From: Treponema sp. UBA3662 | GTDB lineage: Bacteria; Spirochaetota; Spirochaetia; Treponematales; Treponemataceae | NCBI GenBank assembly: GCA_002373205.1 | Contig: DFJV01000017.1 | Span: 1-13,064 of the forward strand | Direction of reading: 5' to 3' | DNA length: 13,064 bases | In this document: positions 1 through 7,495 of the stretch, piece by piece | Layout of the letters: each line of letters begins with the position of its first letter | Position numbering within the stretch: the first letter of the stretch is position 1 | Program-made: the position numbers and the translations under genes | Notes under the pieces: generated by a model | Database searches by the model: none | What the model was told of the DNA's origin: nothing | What the model saw: only the letters and a program-made list of their open reading frames with translations

Positions 1-509
1 TTATTGCAGAAGACCTTGGCGTAATCACACCGGAAGTGGAAGAGTTGCGTGACGGCTGTGGCTTCCCCGGAATGAAAATCCTCCAGTTTGCATTCAACGA
101 CGAGCCTTGGACGGAAGAGAGCGAAGAAAACAAGGACCTTCCCGGAAACTACAAAAATCCAAACATCATAGTCTACACGGGAACGCACGACAACGACACG
201 ACTGCCGGTTTCTTTGCCTCTGCATCCGAACAGCTTAAGGAAAACGTAGCCACATATTTTGAACTGGACAAAGACCTTTCTGCCAAGGAGCTTACCCAAG
301 TTCTTATTGAAAAGGCATTCTCCAGCAAAGCCGACACAGCCGTTATTCCTTTGCAGGATGTCTTTGCTCTTGGAAGCGAAGCCCGCATGAACACACCAAG
401 TACCACCGGAAGCAACTGGACTTGGCGCATGGAAAAAGAAATGCTTTGCGACACAAAAGGTGCATCTTGCCTAAAGGAACTTTCAAAGCGCTTTAAAAGA
501 AATTCGTAA
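1..509 (+). CDS. malQ: 4-alpha-glucanotransferase (amylomaltase), C-terminal part
   Basis: The reading frame is open from base 3 and enters from outside the window, so only the last ~168 codons are seen. GH77 amylomaltases transfer alpha-1,4-glucan segments between maltooligosaccharides in the cytoplasm (maltose/glycogen metabolism). Two hallmark segments are visible. The I-A-E-D-L-G stretch at the window edge carries the general acid/base Glu of the family. T-H-D-N-D-T-T at about 177-197 carries the transition-state-stabilising Asp. The family blocks G-F-P-G-M-K-I-L-Q-F-A-F and L-G-S-E-A-R-M-N-T-P near the C-terminus are also present, as is the S-N-W-T-W-R ending. The protein ends in a basic tail at a TAA (507-509). 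A strong hairpin follows 25 nt later. The catalytic nucleophile region lies outside the window. Confidence 0.95.
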   Translation, partial: IAEDLGVITPEVEELRDGCGFPGMKILQFAFNDEPWTEESEENKDLPGNYKNPNIIVYTGTHDNDTTAGFFASASEQLKENVATYFELDKDLSAKELTQVLIEKAFSSKADTAVIPLQDVFALGSEARMNTPSTTGSNWTWRMEKEMLCDTKGASCLKELSKRFKRNS

Positions 510-533
510 AGAAAAATACTTTTGTTTAAGGCA

Positions 534-591
534 GACAGGCGGCATTAGGGTAGGAAGTGATTAAGAAAATTCCAATCCTAATCCGTCTGTC
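534..591. repeat. Long imperfect hairpin between malQ and the orphan gene
   Basis: Bases 534-556 pair with 570-591 around a 13-nt loop. Only one mismatch (552/574), two G-T wobbles and one bulged C (543) interrupt the stem; pairing continues weakly outside it. It lies 25 nt after the malQ stop. A rho-independent terminator is possible, but no T-run follows on the plus strand (TTTGC then eight A), so it may instead be an RNA-stabilising 3' hairpin or a dispersed palindromic element. Confidence 0.6.
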
Positions 592-639
592 TTTGCAAAA
601 AAAACTTGTCTTTCTTTGCTGCCACTATGAGGAATGAAT

Positions 640-1041
640 ATGAAAATAGTGATTTATATTCTCTTTATATTCAGTTTAGTTTTTTTCTTTGCTTTTCTAA
701 TTATACCTTATCTAAGGGATGTGGTTCGTTCGGGCAGAATGGGAAAGATAACGGAAGGTTTTACCTGCAAGTGTGGTGGGCATATAGGTAATAGCCATTT
801 AACATATCCGTTCGTAAAAATCACACTTTCAGCAAGTATTTTGAATGTAAAGACATCTGAAAATATAAACTATTTTATCCCATTAAAACAAATAAACAAT
901 TTAAAAATTAAGAATGGAATTTTTTCAGCAGGACTGGCCTTTGATTTTAATGGAGAGCCATTAGTAATATTTACCCCATATTGCTATAAACTTAGGGATT
1001 TTATTGAAAATAACAAATATAAAGAATCGGGGAATTTTTAA
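640..1041 (+). CDS. Small membrane-anchored protein of unknown function
   Basis: The protein is 133 aa and its family is not recognised. An N-terminal hydrophobic helix (about residues 3-24, Ile/Phe/Leu rich) would anchor it, with a basic stretch after it. The soluble part begins with a C-x-C-G-G motif (about residues 42-46) and then alternates short hydrophobic strands, ending in a helix-like tail. This order of strands is loosely like small PH-like bacterial domains, which is inference only. I chose the ATG at 640 over the in-frame ATG at 634 because GAGGA (629-633) sits 6 nt before it. The gene is visibly more AT-rich than malQ and the exporter on either side, which suggests recent acquisition or weak selection. 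Its stop overlaps the convergent terminator of the exporter gene. Confidence 0.6.
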   Translation: MKIVIYILFIFSLVFFFAFLIIPYLRDVVRSGRMGKITEGFTCKCGGHIGNSHLTYPFVKITLSASILNVKTSENINYFIPLKQINNLKIKNGIFSAGLAFDFNGEPLVIFTPYCYKLRDFIENNKYKESGNF

Positions 1042-1042
1042 A

Positions 1043-1079
1043 AGCCAGTTTCGTAAGCATTAGACTTTTAAAACTGGCT
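1043..1079 (-). terminator. Probable terminator of the ABC exporter gene
   Basis: AGCCAGTTT (1043-1051) and AAACTGGCT (1071-1079) form a perfect 9-bp stem with a 19-nt loop. Read on the minus strand it lies 22 nt past the exporter stop and is followed by TTT then an A/T-rich stretch. The U-tract is short, so efficiency is uncertain. On the plus strand it directly follows the orphan gene stop, so it could serve both convergent genes. Confidence 0.5.
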
Positions 1080-1101
1080 CAATTAAACTGCTTTCCCATA
1101 T

Positions 1102-2922
1102 CTACTTGTCAATCGCCTTGGAGAACTGTGTATTGTAAAGCTCCGTGTAGATTCCTCCAGCCTTAACAAGATCCTTGTGCTGGCCACGTTCCACAACCTT
1201 TCCGTCCTTTATAACAAGAATCTCGTCTGCCGTAAGAATCGTGGAAAGACGGTGGGCAATCAGTATGCTGGTCCTTTCGTCTACAAGCGGGTCAATCGCC
1301 TCCTGAATCTTCTGCTCGCTTATGGAGTCAAGCGCCGAAGTAGCCTCGTCAAAGATTATGAGTGCCGGGTCTTTTAAAAGGACACGTGCAATAGAGATGC
1401 GCTGCTTTTCTCCGCCAGAAAGCTTAAGCCCCCTGTTGCCAACTTCCGTGTCAAAGCCTTTATCCTGCTTCTGTATAAAGTCGTAGATGTTCGCCTTGCT
1501 GCATGCCTCAATAAGCTCTTCTTCCGTAGCGTCAGGCTTTGCGTAAAGAAGGTTTTCCCTTATGGTCCCGTTAAAGAGGTAGGTGTCCTGGGTAACAATT
1601 CCAATGTTCTTCCTTAGCCACTCAAGGTCAAGGGTGCGCACATCGTTTCCGGAAAATTTTACCGAACCAGAATTTGCATCGTAAAGGCGGGGAATCAAAT
1701 TTATGAGCGTGCTCTTTCCAGAACCGGAAGGACCCACTATTGCAATGCAGTCCCCTTTGTTAAGCTTAAAGCTAACATCGTGCAGAATCTGCTTTTCCGG
1801 ATTGTATGAAAAATTCACATTCTCAAATTCAACGCTACCGTCACACTCGTTCGGTTCAAGAGGATTCTCTGGGTTTGCAACTTCTATCTTCATGTCAAAG
1901 TATTCAAAAATTCTTGTGAACAAGGCCATGGACCTAATCCAGTCAACCTGAATGTTCAAAAGCTCGTTCACCGGCATGTACATTCTTCCCAGAAGGGTAA
2001 CAAGAACTGTTATGTCTCCAACAGTAATGCTTGAGTCATATTTCATTATAAGGATTCCGCCAACAAGGTAGAGCAGCATTGGCCCAACAGAAGAAACTGT
2101 AGAAATAACTACGCGGAACCAGCGTCCAGCCATGCCTTCCTTAATGTTAAGCGAAATCATTTTTCGGTTTTCTTCTTCGTACCGCTTGTATTCACTTTTC
2201 TCCTGTCCAAAAAGTTTTACAAGCATTTGTCCACTTACGGAAAGTGTCTCGTTAAGAATGCCGTTTATCTTGTCGTTGCATTCCTGCGATTCGCGCGTAA
2301 GTGACCACCTTGTCTTTCCAGCCTTGCGAGTGGGAATTGCAAATAGGGGAACAATCACAAGGCCAATCGTAGCAAGAAGCCAGTTCTTTTGGTACATTGC
2401 CGCAAGAGCAACAATCAGTGTAATAACGTTGGAAAGAATGTTGGAGAATGTGTTGGTAATCGTCATCTTTACACCGTCAATGTCGCTTGTCATCCTGGTA
2501 ACAATGTCGCCCTGATTGTTGGAAGTAAAAAATCTCTGGGACATTTTTTGCAGGTGCAGGTACATTTTGTTTCGCATGTCAAAAGTAATGTGCTGGGCAA
2601 TCCACGTCTGAAGGTAAGCCTCAAGAACGCCTATAAGGTTTCCGGTAAAAGTGACCCCAAGCGAAATAATTATCAGCTTTACGAGCAGCTCAAAATTTTT
2701 TCCTATAAGACCGTCGTCTATAATTTTACCCGTTAAAATAGAAGGCAAAAGTTTTAGCGTAGAAGAAATTGCAATGCACAAAAGCACAAAGACAAACTGT
2801 TTCCAGTAGGGAAGCAGCCATGAAAAAATTCTTTTCACAAGAGAAGCTGTAACCTTTGGGGTATTCTTCATCTCCTCGTCCGTTAAAAAATGGCCACCGT
2901 GCGGGCCGCCTGGTCCTGGCAT
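1102..2922 (-). CDS. ABC exporter, fused membrane and ATPase domains (MsbA/LmrA type)
   Basis: A 606-aa half-transporter expected to work as a dimer in the inner membrane and export lipids, drugs or peptides; the substrate cannot be told. After a Gly/Pro/His-rich N-terminus, an exporter-type membrane domain of about six helices spans residues ~38-330. The nucleotide-binding domain follows (~365-600): Walker A G-P-S-G-S-G-K-S at 397-404, Q-loop Q445, signature L-S-G-G-E at 501-505, Walker B L-I-I-F-D-E with catalytic Glu526, D-loop S-A-L-D and switch His557 (I-A-H-R-L-S). All catalytic elements are intact, so a homodimer would have two active sites. The start is supported by AGGAG a few bases upstream (ACAGGAGAAGGATATG). 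It is transcribed alone, with its own promoter (2951-2979) and a terminator at 1043-1079. Such half-transporters often occur in pairs; no partner gene is adjacent here. Confidence 0.93.
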   Translation of the reverse strand: MPGPGGPHGGHFLTDEEMKNTPKVTASLVKRIFSWLLPYWKQFVFVLLCIAISSTLKLLPSILTGKIIDDGLIGKNFELLVKLIIISLGVTFTGNLIGVLEAYLQTWIAQHITFDMRNKMYLHLQKMSQRFFTSNNQGDIVTRMTSDIDGVKMTITNTFSNILSNVITLIVALAAMYQKNWLLATIGLVIVPLFAIPTRKAGKTRWSLTRESQECNDKINGILNETLSVSGQMLVKLFGQEKSEYKRYEEENRKMISLNIKEGMAGRWFRVVISTVSSVGPMLLYLVGGILIMKYDSSITVGDITVLVTLLGRMYMPVNELLNIQVDWIRSMALFTRIFEYFDMKIEVANPENPLEPNECDGSVEFENVNFSYNPEKQILHDVSFKLNKGDCIAIVGPSGSGKSTLINLIPRLYDANSGSVKFSGNDVRTLDLEWLRKNIGIVTQDTYLFNGTIRENLLYAKPDATEEELIEACSKANIYDFIQKQDKGFDTEVGNRGLKLSGGEKQRISIARVLLKDPALIIFDEATSALDSISEQKIQEAIDPLVDERTSILIAHRLSTILTADEILVIKDGKVVERGQHKDLVKAGGIYTELYNTQFSKAIDK

Positions 2923-2950
2923 ATCCTTCTCCTGTTATAGTATTAAATGA

Positions 2951-2979
2951 ATTCTACCACACATGCAAATTGCGTTCAA
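2951..2979 (-). promoter_or_regulatory. Sigma70-type promoter of the ABC exporter gene
   Basis: On the minus strand TTGAAC (2974-2979) and TAGAAT (2951-2956) are separated by exactly 17 bp. Transcription would start near 2944, giving a 22-nt leader that contains the Shine-Dalgarno sequence. An A-run lies upstream of the -35, like an UP element. Confidence 0.7.
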
Positions 2980-3022
2980 GTAATTTTTTTTTGAATTCTT
3001 TCTTGGAGCACGCTCTATCTTT

Positions 3023-3137
3023 TACTGTGTCCGGCACTCCGTGTCCGGCCAAGGTCAACTTTTATCCCGCTTTCCAGGGTTCCGCTTGCGCTCCATTGCC
3101 TTTGGCAACGGCTACGCCGCCCTTCCAATCGGGGCTA
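3023..3137 (-). repeat. GC-rich folded intergenic element, possibly a dispersed repeat
   Basis: This stretch contrasts sharply with the AT-rich sequence next to it and lies 10 nt past the stop of the last permease gene. Three tiny perfect hairpins stand in a row: CGC-TT-GCG (3083-3090), TTGCC-TTT-GGCAA (3096-3108) and CGGC-TAC-GCCG (3109-3119). They can be enclosed by AGGG/CCCT (3076-3079 with 3120-3123) and CCCG/CGGG (3066-3069 with 3130-3133), a multibranch fold. Next to it, GTGTCCGGC occurs twice (3027-3035, 3041-3049). The minus-strand ends, AGCCCCGATTGGAAGGG and GGAAAGCGGG, remind me of a dispersed intergenic motif (AGCCCCGAT...AGCGGGA) seen in several bacterial genomes; this is from memory and unverified. 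Open frames across it look non-coding. Confidence 0.4.
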
Positions 3138-3146
3138 GGCTTGGTT

Positions 3147-3962
3147 TTATTTCTTCCCGGGAACCAATGCAATAAGTAAAAGAGACATAATGTATGGAAG
3201 GGCAAGAAGAATTCCAGACGGTATGCCAATAAACTGTAGCCTTGTGCTTGCATATTCTGCTATTGCAAAGACAGCAACCGCAAGCGGTACAAGTGCCCCA
3301 TTCTTCCGGCTCAAGAAAACAGCCGCCAGTGCAGTCCAGCCGCGCCCTCCGCTCATCCCCGGAACAAAAGACGAAATCCTCACGGCAAGGGTGCAGCCGC
3401 ATACGGCTCCAGAGGCCGCCGCTATAAGCCAAGATGCGCACTTGTATTTTTGCGAGCTTATTCCCCTTGCTTCAAGAACGTCCTCGTCACTGCCTGTTAT
3501 CCTAAGAATCATTCCGCTTCTTGTACAAATCAAAAAGAAAAGCAGGCCTGCGCTAAGACCGTAGCACAATATGCTTGTTGCAAAGCGAGCTACAGCTGCG
3601 TCAAATTTAAATGCCTCGTTTGTAAGTACGCCCCTCGTTCCAAAAAAGACGGAAGAAAAGAATGTTGTTCCCGCCGCAAAGAGAAGGTTCATTGCAAGGG
3701 ATGCAAGGAACATGTTTGCCCCAAATTTGGAAGAGAGCCTTTCCATAAGAAATACCATGCTGGTGCAAACAAAAATGCTTAGCGCAATTCCCAAAAAAAC
3801 ATTTCCAGTCCATACTGTAAATGCAAAGCAGAAAAATCCGCTTAGGTTTATTATGCATTCCATAAACATGGCAAGCCTTCCGCCGTATTCGCTGGAAAGT
3901 GCACCAAGCGTTAAAAGCAGAAGAGGGGCTGCCGTGTTCAAAAGGGAAAAGACTGCCTTCAT
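3147..3962 (-). CDS. ABC importer permease 2 (BPD_transp_2 family, nucleoside type)
   Basis: A 271-aa, strongly hydrophobic inner-membrane protein with about 7-8 helices. It is the second permease of the BMP-dependent importer, in the position of YufQ/NupQ-like proteins. The cytoplasmic coupling segment G-S-D-E-D-V-L-E-A-R-G-I (about residues 156-167) is where such permeases contact the ATPase. The S-G-G-R-G-W-T-A-L-A-A-V segment near 200 is the usual conserved periplasm-facing block of the family. I chose the ATG at 3962, preceded by AAAGGAG at 7 nt spacing, over a longer frame that starts 17 codons upstream without a ribosome site. The ATG shares an ATGA overlap with the stop of permease 1, so the two are translationally coupled. 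It is the last gene of the operon. Confidence 0.85.
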   Translation of the reverse strand: MKAVFSLLNTAAPLLLLTLGALSSEYGGRLAMFMECIINLSGFFCFAFTVWTGNVFLGIALSIFVCTSMVFLMERLSSKFGANMFLASLAMNLLFAAGTTFFSSVFFGTRGVLTNEAFKFDAAVARFATSILCYGLSAGLLFFLICTRSGMILRITGSDEDVLEARGISSQKYKCASWLIAAASGAVCGCTLAVRISSFVPGMSGGRGWTALAAVFLSRKNGALVPLAVAVFAIAEYASTRLQFIGIPSGILLALPYIMSLLLIALVPGKK

Positions 3963-4981
3963 TTTGCATCTCCTTTGCGTATGAATGAAAATGCCGCAGC
4001 AAAAAGTACGCACCCTTGCACAATTCCGCTTATGTCAAATGCAAAACCCTGCGTTAGGTTTACCCTGTCTGCGGAGGAATAAAGCCACGCCAATAGTAGC
4101 GAAGACGGAATAAGAAGTGCCGGTTCTGCATGAACTATAAGAGCCGCACTCAATGCGTTCCAGCCCATGTTCATGTAAAAGCCCTTGTGGCAGGTGTAGT
4201 AGGTTCCCGTAACCGCAAAAAATCCAGTCAGCGAATGAAGTGCCCCGCTTGCCGCTAAACAGAAGGAAGAATACCTTTCGCAGGGAAAGCCAGCATACTT
4301 TGCAAATTCAGGTGCAGTCCCCATTATGCAGATTCTTTTTCCCTGGGTATTCCTTAAAAGAAAGTAGGAGAGAAGCAGGCACAGTGCAAGAGCTATAAAA
4401 AAAGAAAAGGTAAGCGGAGAAGGCTTTAGTATTTGTCCCCATTTGAATGAGTCCTGAATGAAGGGCAGTGACAAAAGGTTTTGCTCGCTTGAACTCTTTG
4501 AGGAAGTTATGAGGGAATCAATCAGTGGAATAAGGCCCGCGCTTATCAAAAAGCTTGTAAGAAGAACCTGTGCATTCCTTGCCCGCTTTAAAAATGCACT
4601 TGCCAAAGCCATTGCCGCTCCAGATGCCAAGCAGAGAAGAAGAGCCAAGACTTGTGTAAGAACAGAAAATCCTTGCTGCAAGAAAATGGGTGTGGTAAGA
4701 ATAAGGGCTGTAACGTAGCCGCCCGCGTAGACTTGCCCTTCGCCTCCTAGGTTCATGGAGCCACTCTTTATTGCAAGACATGCTCCGCAACCCGCTGTCA
4801 TAAGAAAAGCTGCGCTGTTCAGCATTCCTCCAAAATAATATGGAGATGTAAAAGTTCCAGTAAAAAATGAAGAGAGCGCCTGCAAAGGTTTTTTTGCAAA
4901 AATCAGAATTATGGCCATACAGACCAAAAGCCCTGCCAGAAGTGACAGCGCTGATTTTAGAAGACCAATGTTTTTTTTCAT
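3959..4981 (-). CDS. ABC importer permease 1 (BPD_transp_2 family, nucleoside type)
   Basis: A 340-aa membrane protein with about 8-9 hydrophobic helices, first permease of the importer and comparable to YufP/NupP. The family block M-N-L-G-G-E-G-Q lies near residues 74-81. The ATPase-coupling stretch G-T-A-P-E-F-A-K-Y-A-G-F falls in a cytoplasmic loop near 222-233, and G-W-N-A-L-S-A-A-L-I lies further on. It should form a heterodimeric channel with the next gene product. The start chosen is the ATG at 4981, which overlaps the TGA of the ATPase gene (ATGA) and has AAGGA about 9 nt before it. The alternative start 22 codons upstream lies well inside the ATPase gene and has no ribosome site. The 4-nt overlaps at both ends indicate one transcript and coupled translation of ATPase and both permeases. 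Confidence 0.87.
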   Translation of the reverse strand: MKKNIGLLKSALSLLAGLLVCMAIILIFAKKPLQALSSFFTGTFTSPYYFGGMLNSAAFLMTAGCGACLAIKSGSMNLGGEGQVYAGGYVTALILTTPIFLQQGFSVLTQVLALLLCLASGAAMALASAFLKRARNAQVLLTSFLISAGLIPLIDSLITSSKSSSEQNLLSLPFIQDSFKWGQILKPSPLTFSFFIALALCLLLSYFLLRNTQGKRICIMGTAPEFAKYAGFPCERYSSFCLAASGALHSLTGFFAVTGTYYTCHKGFYMNMGWNALSAALIVHAEPALLIPSSLLLAWLYSSADRVNLTQGFAFDISGIVQGCVLFAAAFSFIRKGDAK

Positions 4982-6378
4982 AGCAAGCCGTCCTTGGAAA
5001 AAGAAAGGGATATCCTTCCGTTTTGTAGTGAATATACTTTTGAACAAAGGGTCATTGGAAAGTCATGCGATCCTATTAGCAAAACCGCAGCCCCTTCTTT
5101 TGCAATTGATTCTATCCGCTTGCAAAGAGCTGCCTGTGCGCTTACATCAAGCCCCTGCATTGGATTGCAAAGAATTACAAGGTCTGGGTTAATGGAAAGT
5201 TCCCGTTCAAGAATAAGCCGTTGCAGCATTCCTCCGCTAAGACTTGAACATTTTTCTTCTTTTGTAATAGAAACACCGGCTTTTTTTATAAGTACATCTG
5301 GATTGCCACCAAAAATGCTTAGCATCTGTTCTACAGAAAGATCCGGGTTTGAAGCGCGGAATGTCTTGTTGGAAGAAACTATGGCAACCTTGTTTTTGCG
5401 AAGGAAAGTGGTGCTGTATTTTTTTGCGCTGAATTCTTTTTCTGCAAACTCCACTCTGCCGCCACATTTTGCCTTTGACATTCCAGTAATAAAATTTTCA
5501 AAGGTAACAAAGGAAGCTTCGTTGGAAGATGCCACGGCTGTAATTTCTCCGTAGTTTGCGCATAGCGTTATGCCCCTTACCGCAGGCTGCCTTGCAGGAA
5601 TGCAGGATGCATTTGTAAAACGTATGCAGGGCTTGCTTTCTTTGGAAGAGCCATCTGCACTTATTCTTTTGTTGCCAGCGTCTGTAAGTGGTGACGGTTT
5701 ACTTGTATAGAGCTTGGGGTTGGGAAAGAATCCTGCAAGTTTTCCCTTTTGCAAAAGGGTTATGGTGTCGGAATAGTTTAGAGCTTCCGTCTTGCTGTGG
5801 GTAATGAGTATTATGGTTTTTCCGCACTGGGCTTCTTCGCGGAGGTGTAAAAACAGCGACTTTCTTTCTTCTGGAGTCAAAAAAGATGAAGGTTCGTCAA
5901 GGATAAGGCAGTTGAAGTCTTGCATTAGTGCGCACAAAAGCCCCGTGTAAAAATGCACTGCACCGCCTGTGTCTTTTATCTTTTGGTCAAGGCTAAGCTT
6001 GGGTGCCCATTTTTCCTTTAGTTCAAGAAGACGTGTGTTGAAGAGTCTGCTTCCATAGGAAGAAAAACTTTTGCAAGAAAGAAGAATGTTCTGCCTTGCG
6101 GTAAGAGAAAACGAAAGCAGTGGCCTTTGCTGAACTTCCGCTATGCCTTTTTTTAGCGCATCCTTTGGAGAAGAAAAATAACTTTCCAAGCCGTCAAGAA
6201 AGAGCTTTCCCTCCGACATTTTTATCCTGCCGGAGATTATTTTTGCAAGAGTTGACTTTCCCGCCCCATTTTCGCCAAGAAGGGCATGAATCTTTCCCGC
6301 TGCGAATGTTACGCTTACTTTGCATAGTGCAGTCTTAAAGGGATAGTCCTTGCTTACGTTCTCTAACCGTATTTCCAT
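4978..6378 (-). CDS. ABC importer ATPase with two fused nucleotide-binding domains, one site degenerate
   Basis: A 466-aa RbsA/NupO-like protein with tandem NBDs; family members usually have about 500-510 residues. NBD1 (1-~230) has an intact Walker A G-E-N-G-A-G-K-S-T (35-43), Walker B L-I-L-D-E-P (158-163) and switch His194. Where its signature should be there is only F-Y-T-G-L-L-C-A-L (143-151), with no L-S-x-G-Q. NBD2 (~250-466) shows the reverse: no Walker A (A-S-S-N-E-A-S-F at about 283-290), but a good signature L-S-G-G-M-L-Q (380-386). Its Walker B is L-V-I-L-C-N-P, with Asn405 in place of the acidic residue. In the folded protein, one composite site (Walker A1 plus signature 2) is intact and the other is lost. 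The gene starts 2 nt after the lipoprotein stop with no convincing Shine-Dalgarno, so it probably relies on translational coupling. Confidence 0.9.
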   Translation of the reverse strand: MEIRLENVSKDYPFKTALCKVSVTFAAGKIHALLGENGAGKSTLAKIISGRIKMSEGKLFLDGLESYFSSPKDALKKGIAEVQQRPLLSFSLTARQNILLSCKSFSSYGSRLFNTRLLELKEKWAPKLSLDQKIKDTGGAVHFYTGLLCALMQDFNCLILDEPSSFLTPEERKSLFLHLREEAQCGKTIILITHSKTEALNYSDTITLLQKGKLAGFFPNPKLYTSKPSPLTDAGNKRISADGSSKESKPCIRFTNASCIPARQPAVRGITLCANYGEITAVASSNEASFVTFENFITGMSKAKCGGRVEFAEKEFSAKKYSTTFLRKNKVAIVSSNKTFRASNPDLSVEQMLSIFGGNPDVLIKKAGVSITKEEKCSSLSGGMLQRLILERELSINPDLVILCNPMQGLDVSAQAALCKRIESIAKEGAAVLLIGSHDFPMTLCSKVYSLQNGRISLSFSKDGLL

Positions 6379-6380
6379 GA

Positions 6381-7475
6381 TTAAATCTGGGGCATTTCAA
6401 CTTCGTCTGCGCTTTCTCCCAAATCAAGTGCGCCTGACTTTAGGAGTTCTACAAGGATATCCATCTTGGCCCGGATTTTTCCGTCAACAGCCTTTATGTA
6501 TTCGGGATCATCGTGGAAGTATTGCACGTAGCCGTCAGCCATGCCGACTGTTTTTGTTGTTCCCCAGGAAATGTCTCCTGTTAAAAAAAGCGTGGTAACT
6601 TCTCTTGCAGCTTTTGCCTGGTCTGTCATGCAGCAAGAGATTATTGTTCCCGGTGCCTTTTTGAATCCGTTTTCATCAAACCAGACAATGTGCATGTTTT
6701 TTTCTTTTGCCGCAGAAATTACCCCCTGGGAAGCACCTCCGCAAATTGGAAGTACAACGTCTACACCCTTGTCGCTGAGTGCCTGGCAAAGCTCCGCTCC
6801 CTTTGATGCATCGTACCAGTTGCCCACTATGCTAAAGAAGGATTCCGTCTTTGGGTTTGCATCCTGTGCGCCACGAGCAAAGTAGGGGTAGAGTATATTG
6901 TTCATAATGGGGTATTCCTGAGCCGCAATTAGCCCCACCTTGTTTGTGCTGCTGTAAAGACCCGCAATGTAGCCTGAGACATAAGCCTGGTCTCTCTGGT
7001 TGTAGCTTATGCAGTAGATTTGCTCTTCCTTGCTTCCTTCTTCAAGTGCCGCATCCAAAAAAATGAATTTTTGTTCTGGGAACTGCTTTGCTATTGGGGA
7101 AGCCAATGCCGGCATTGAAGGGTTTGACGAAATGATTACATCGTAGCACCCTTCTGCTGCAAGTGCTGTTAGCTTTGTGCTCCATTCAGCCTGGTTTGTT
7201 CCAGCTTCCATAACGTAAAGCTTTGCCCTGCCGCCATTCGCTGATTTTGAATCCCCATTATTGGAGTTAAAATTGTCTACCGCCTGCGTTACTCCTTCTG
7301 CAACGTGGGCGTATGTTGGCGAGTCTGCAATTATTCCCGGAATGAATACCGCAACCGATATGTCTTTTTTTGCACCTTCCTTTTTTGAGCAAGAGGGGAA
7401 AAGTGCCGTGGCTGCAATTACGCTTGCCATCATGAATGCATATATTGAGTTTTTTGTATTTGTTTTGAATTTCAT
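6381..7475 (-). CDS. BMP-family substrate-binding lipoprotein
   Basis: A 364-aa lipoprotein that should capture the importer substrate outside the inner membrane. The N-terminal signal has a basic start, a hydrophobic stretch (about 11-26) and the spirochaete-style lipobox L-F-P-S-C with the lipidated Cys29. The mature part is a two-lobed BMP/PnrA domain: V-A-V-F-I-P-G near 41, D-S-P-T-Y-A-H-V-A-E-G-V near 51-62, S-I-V-G-N-W-Y-D-A-S-K-G near 215-226, and V-D-V-V-L-P-I-C-G-G near 238-247. Treponemal TmpC/PnrA of this family binds purine nucleosides. The first-lobe ligand loop here (A-D-S-P-T-Y) is not the D-x-S-F-N form known from PnrA, so the ligand is uncertain. The start at 7475 was chosen over one 7 codons upstream because GAGGTG lies 7 nt before it. 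It is the first gene after its own promoter and MarR operator. Confidence 0.9.
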   Translation of the reverse strand: MKFKTNTKNSIYAFMMASVIAATALFPSCSKKEGAKKDISVAVFIPGIIADSPTYAHVAEGVTQAVDNFNSNNGDSKSANGGRAKLYVMEAGTNQAEWSTKLTALAAEGCYDVIISSNPSMPALASPIAKQFPEQKFIFLDAALEEGSKEEQIYCISYNQRDQAYVSGYIAGLYSSTNKVGLIAAQEYPIMNNILYPYFARGAQDANPKTESFFSIVGNWYDASKGAELCQALSDKGVDVVLPICGGASQGVISAAKEKNMHIVWFDENGFKKAPGTIISCCMTDQAKAAREVTTLFLTGDISWGTTKTVGMADGYVQYFHDDPEYIKAVDGKIRAKMDILVELLKSGALDLGESADEVEMPQI

Positions 7476-7495
7476 TTTTTTACACCTCGAATACA

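Noticed and set aside
592..639. Possible sigma70 promoter for the small orphan gene
   Set aside because: TTGCAA and TTGTCT can be found, but no acceptable -10 lies at 16-18 bp spacing.
2132..2736. Plus-strand frames of 115-127 codons opposite the exporter gene
   Set aside because: Antisense shadows of the well-supported exporter membrane domain; no ribosome site and no recognisable domain.
3062..3564. Several overlapping open frames on both strands across the GC-rich element and the end of the permease gene
   Set aside because: They run antisense or out of frame to a clear permease and through a repeat-like folded region; composition is Cys/Arg/Pro rich without motifs, and no ribosome sites were seen.
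3963..4013. Longer start for permease 2
   Set aside because: No ribosome site at the upstream ATG, while ATG 3962 has AAAGGAG and an ATGA overlap with the preceding stop.
3450..4023. Cys-rich frames of 110-138 codons overlapping permease 2
   Set aside because: The Cys/Lys-rich composition comes from reading hydrophobic permease codons out of frame; no independent support.
4994..5554. A 186-codon plus-strand frame opposite the ATPase gene
   Set aside because: Antisense to NBD2, whose signature and D-loop motifs are in the minus-strand frame.
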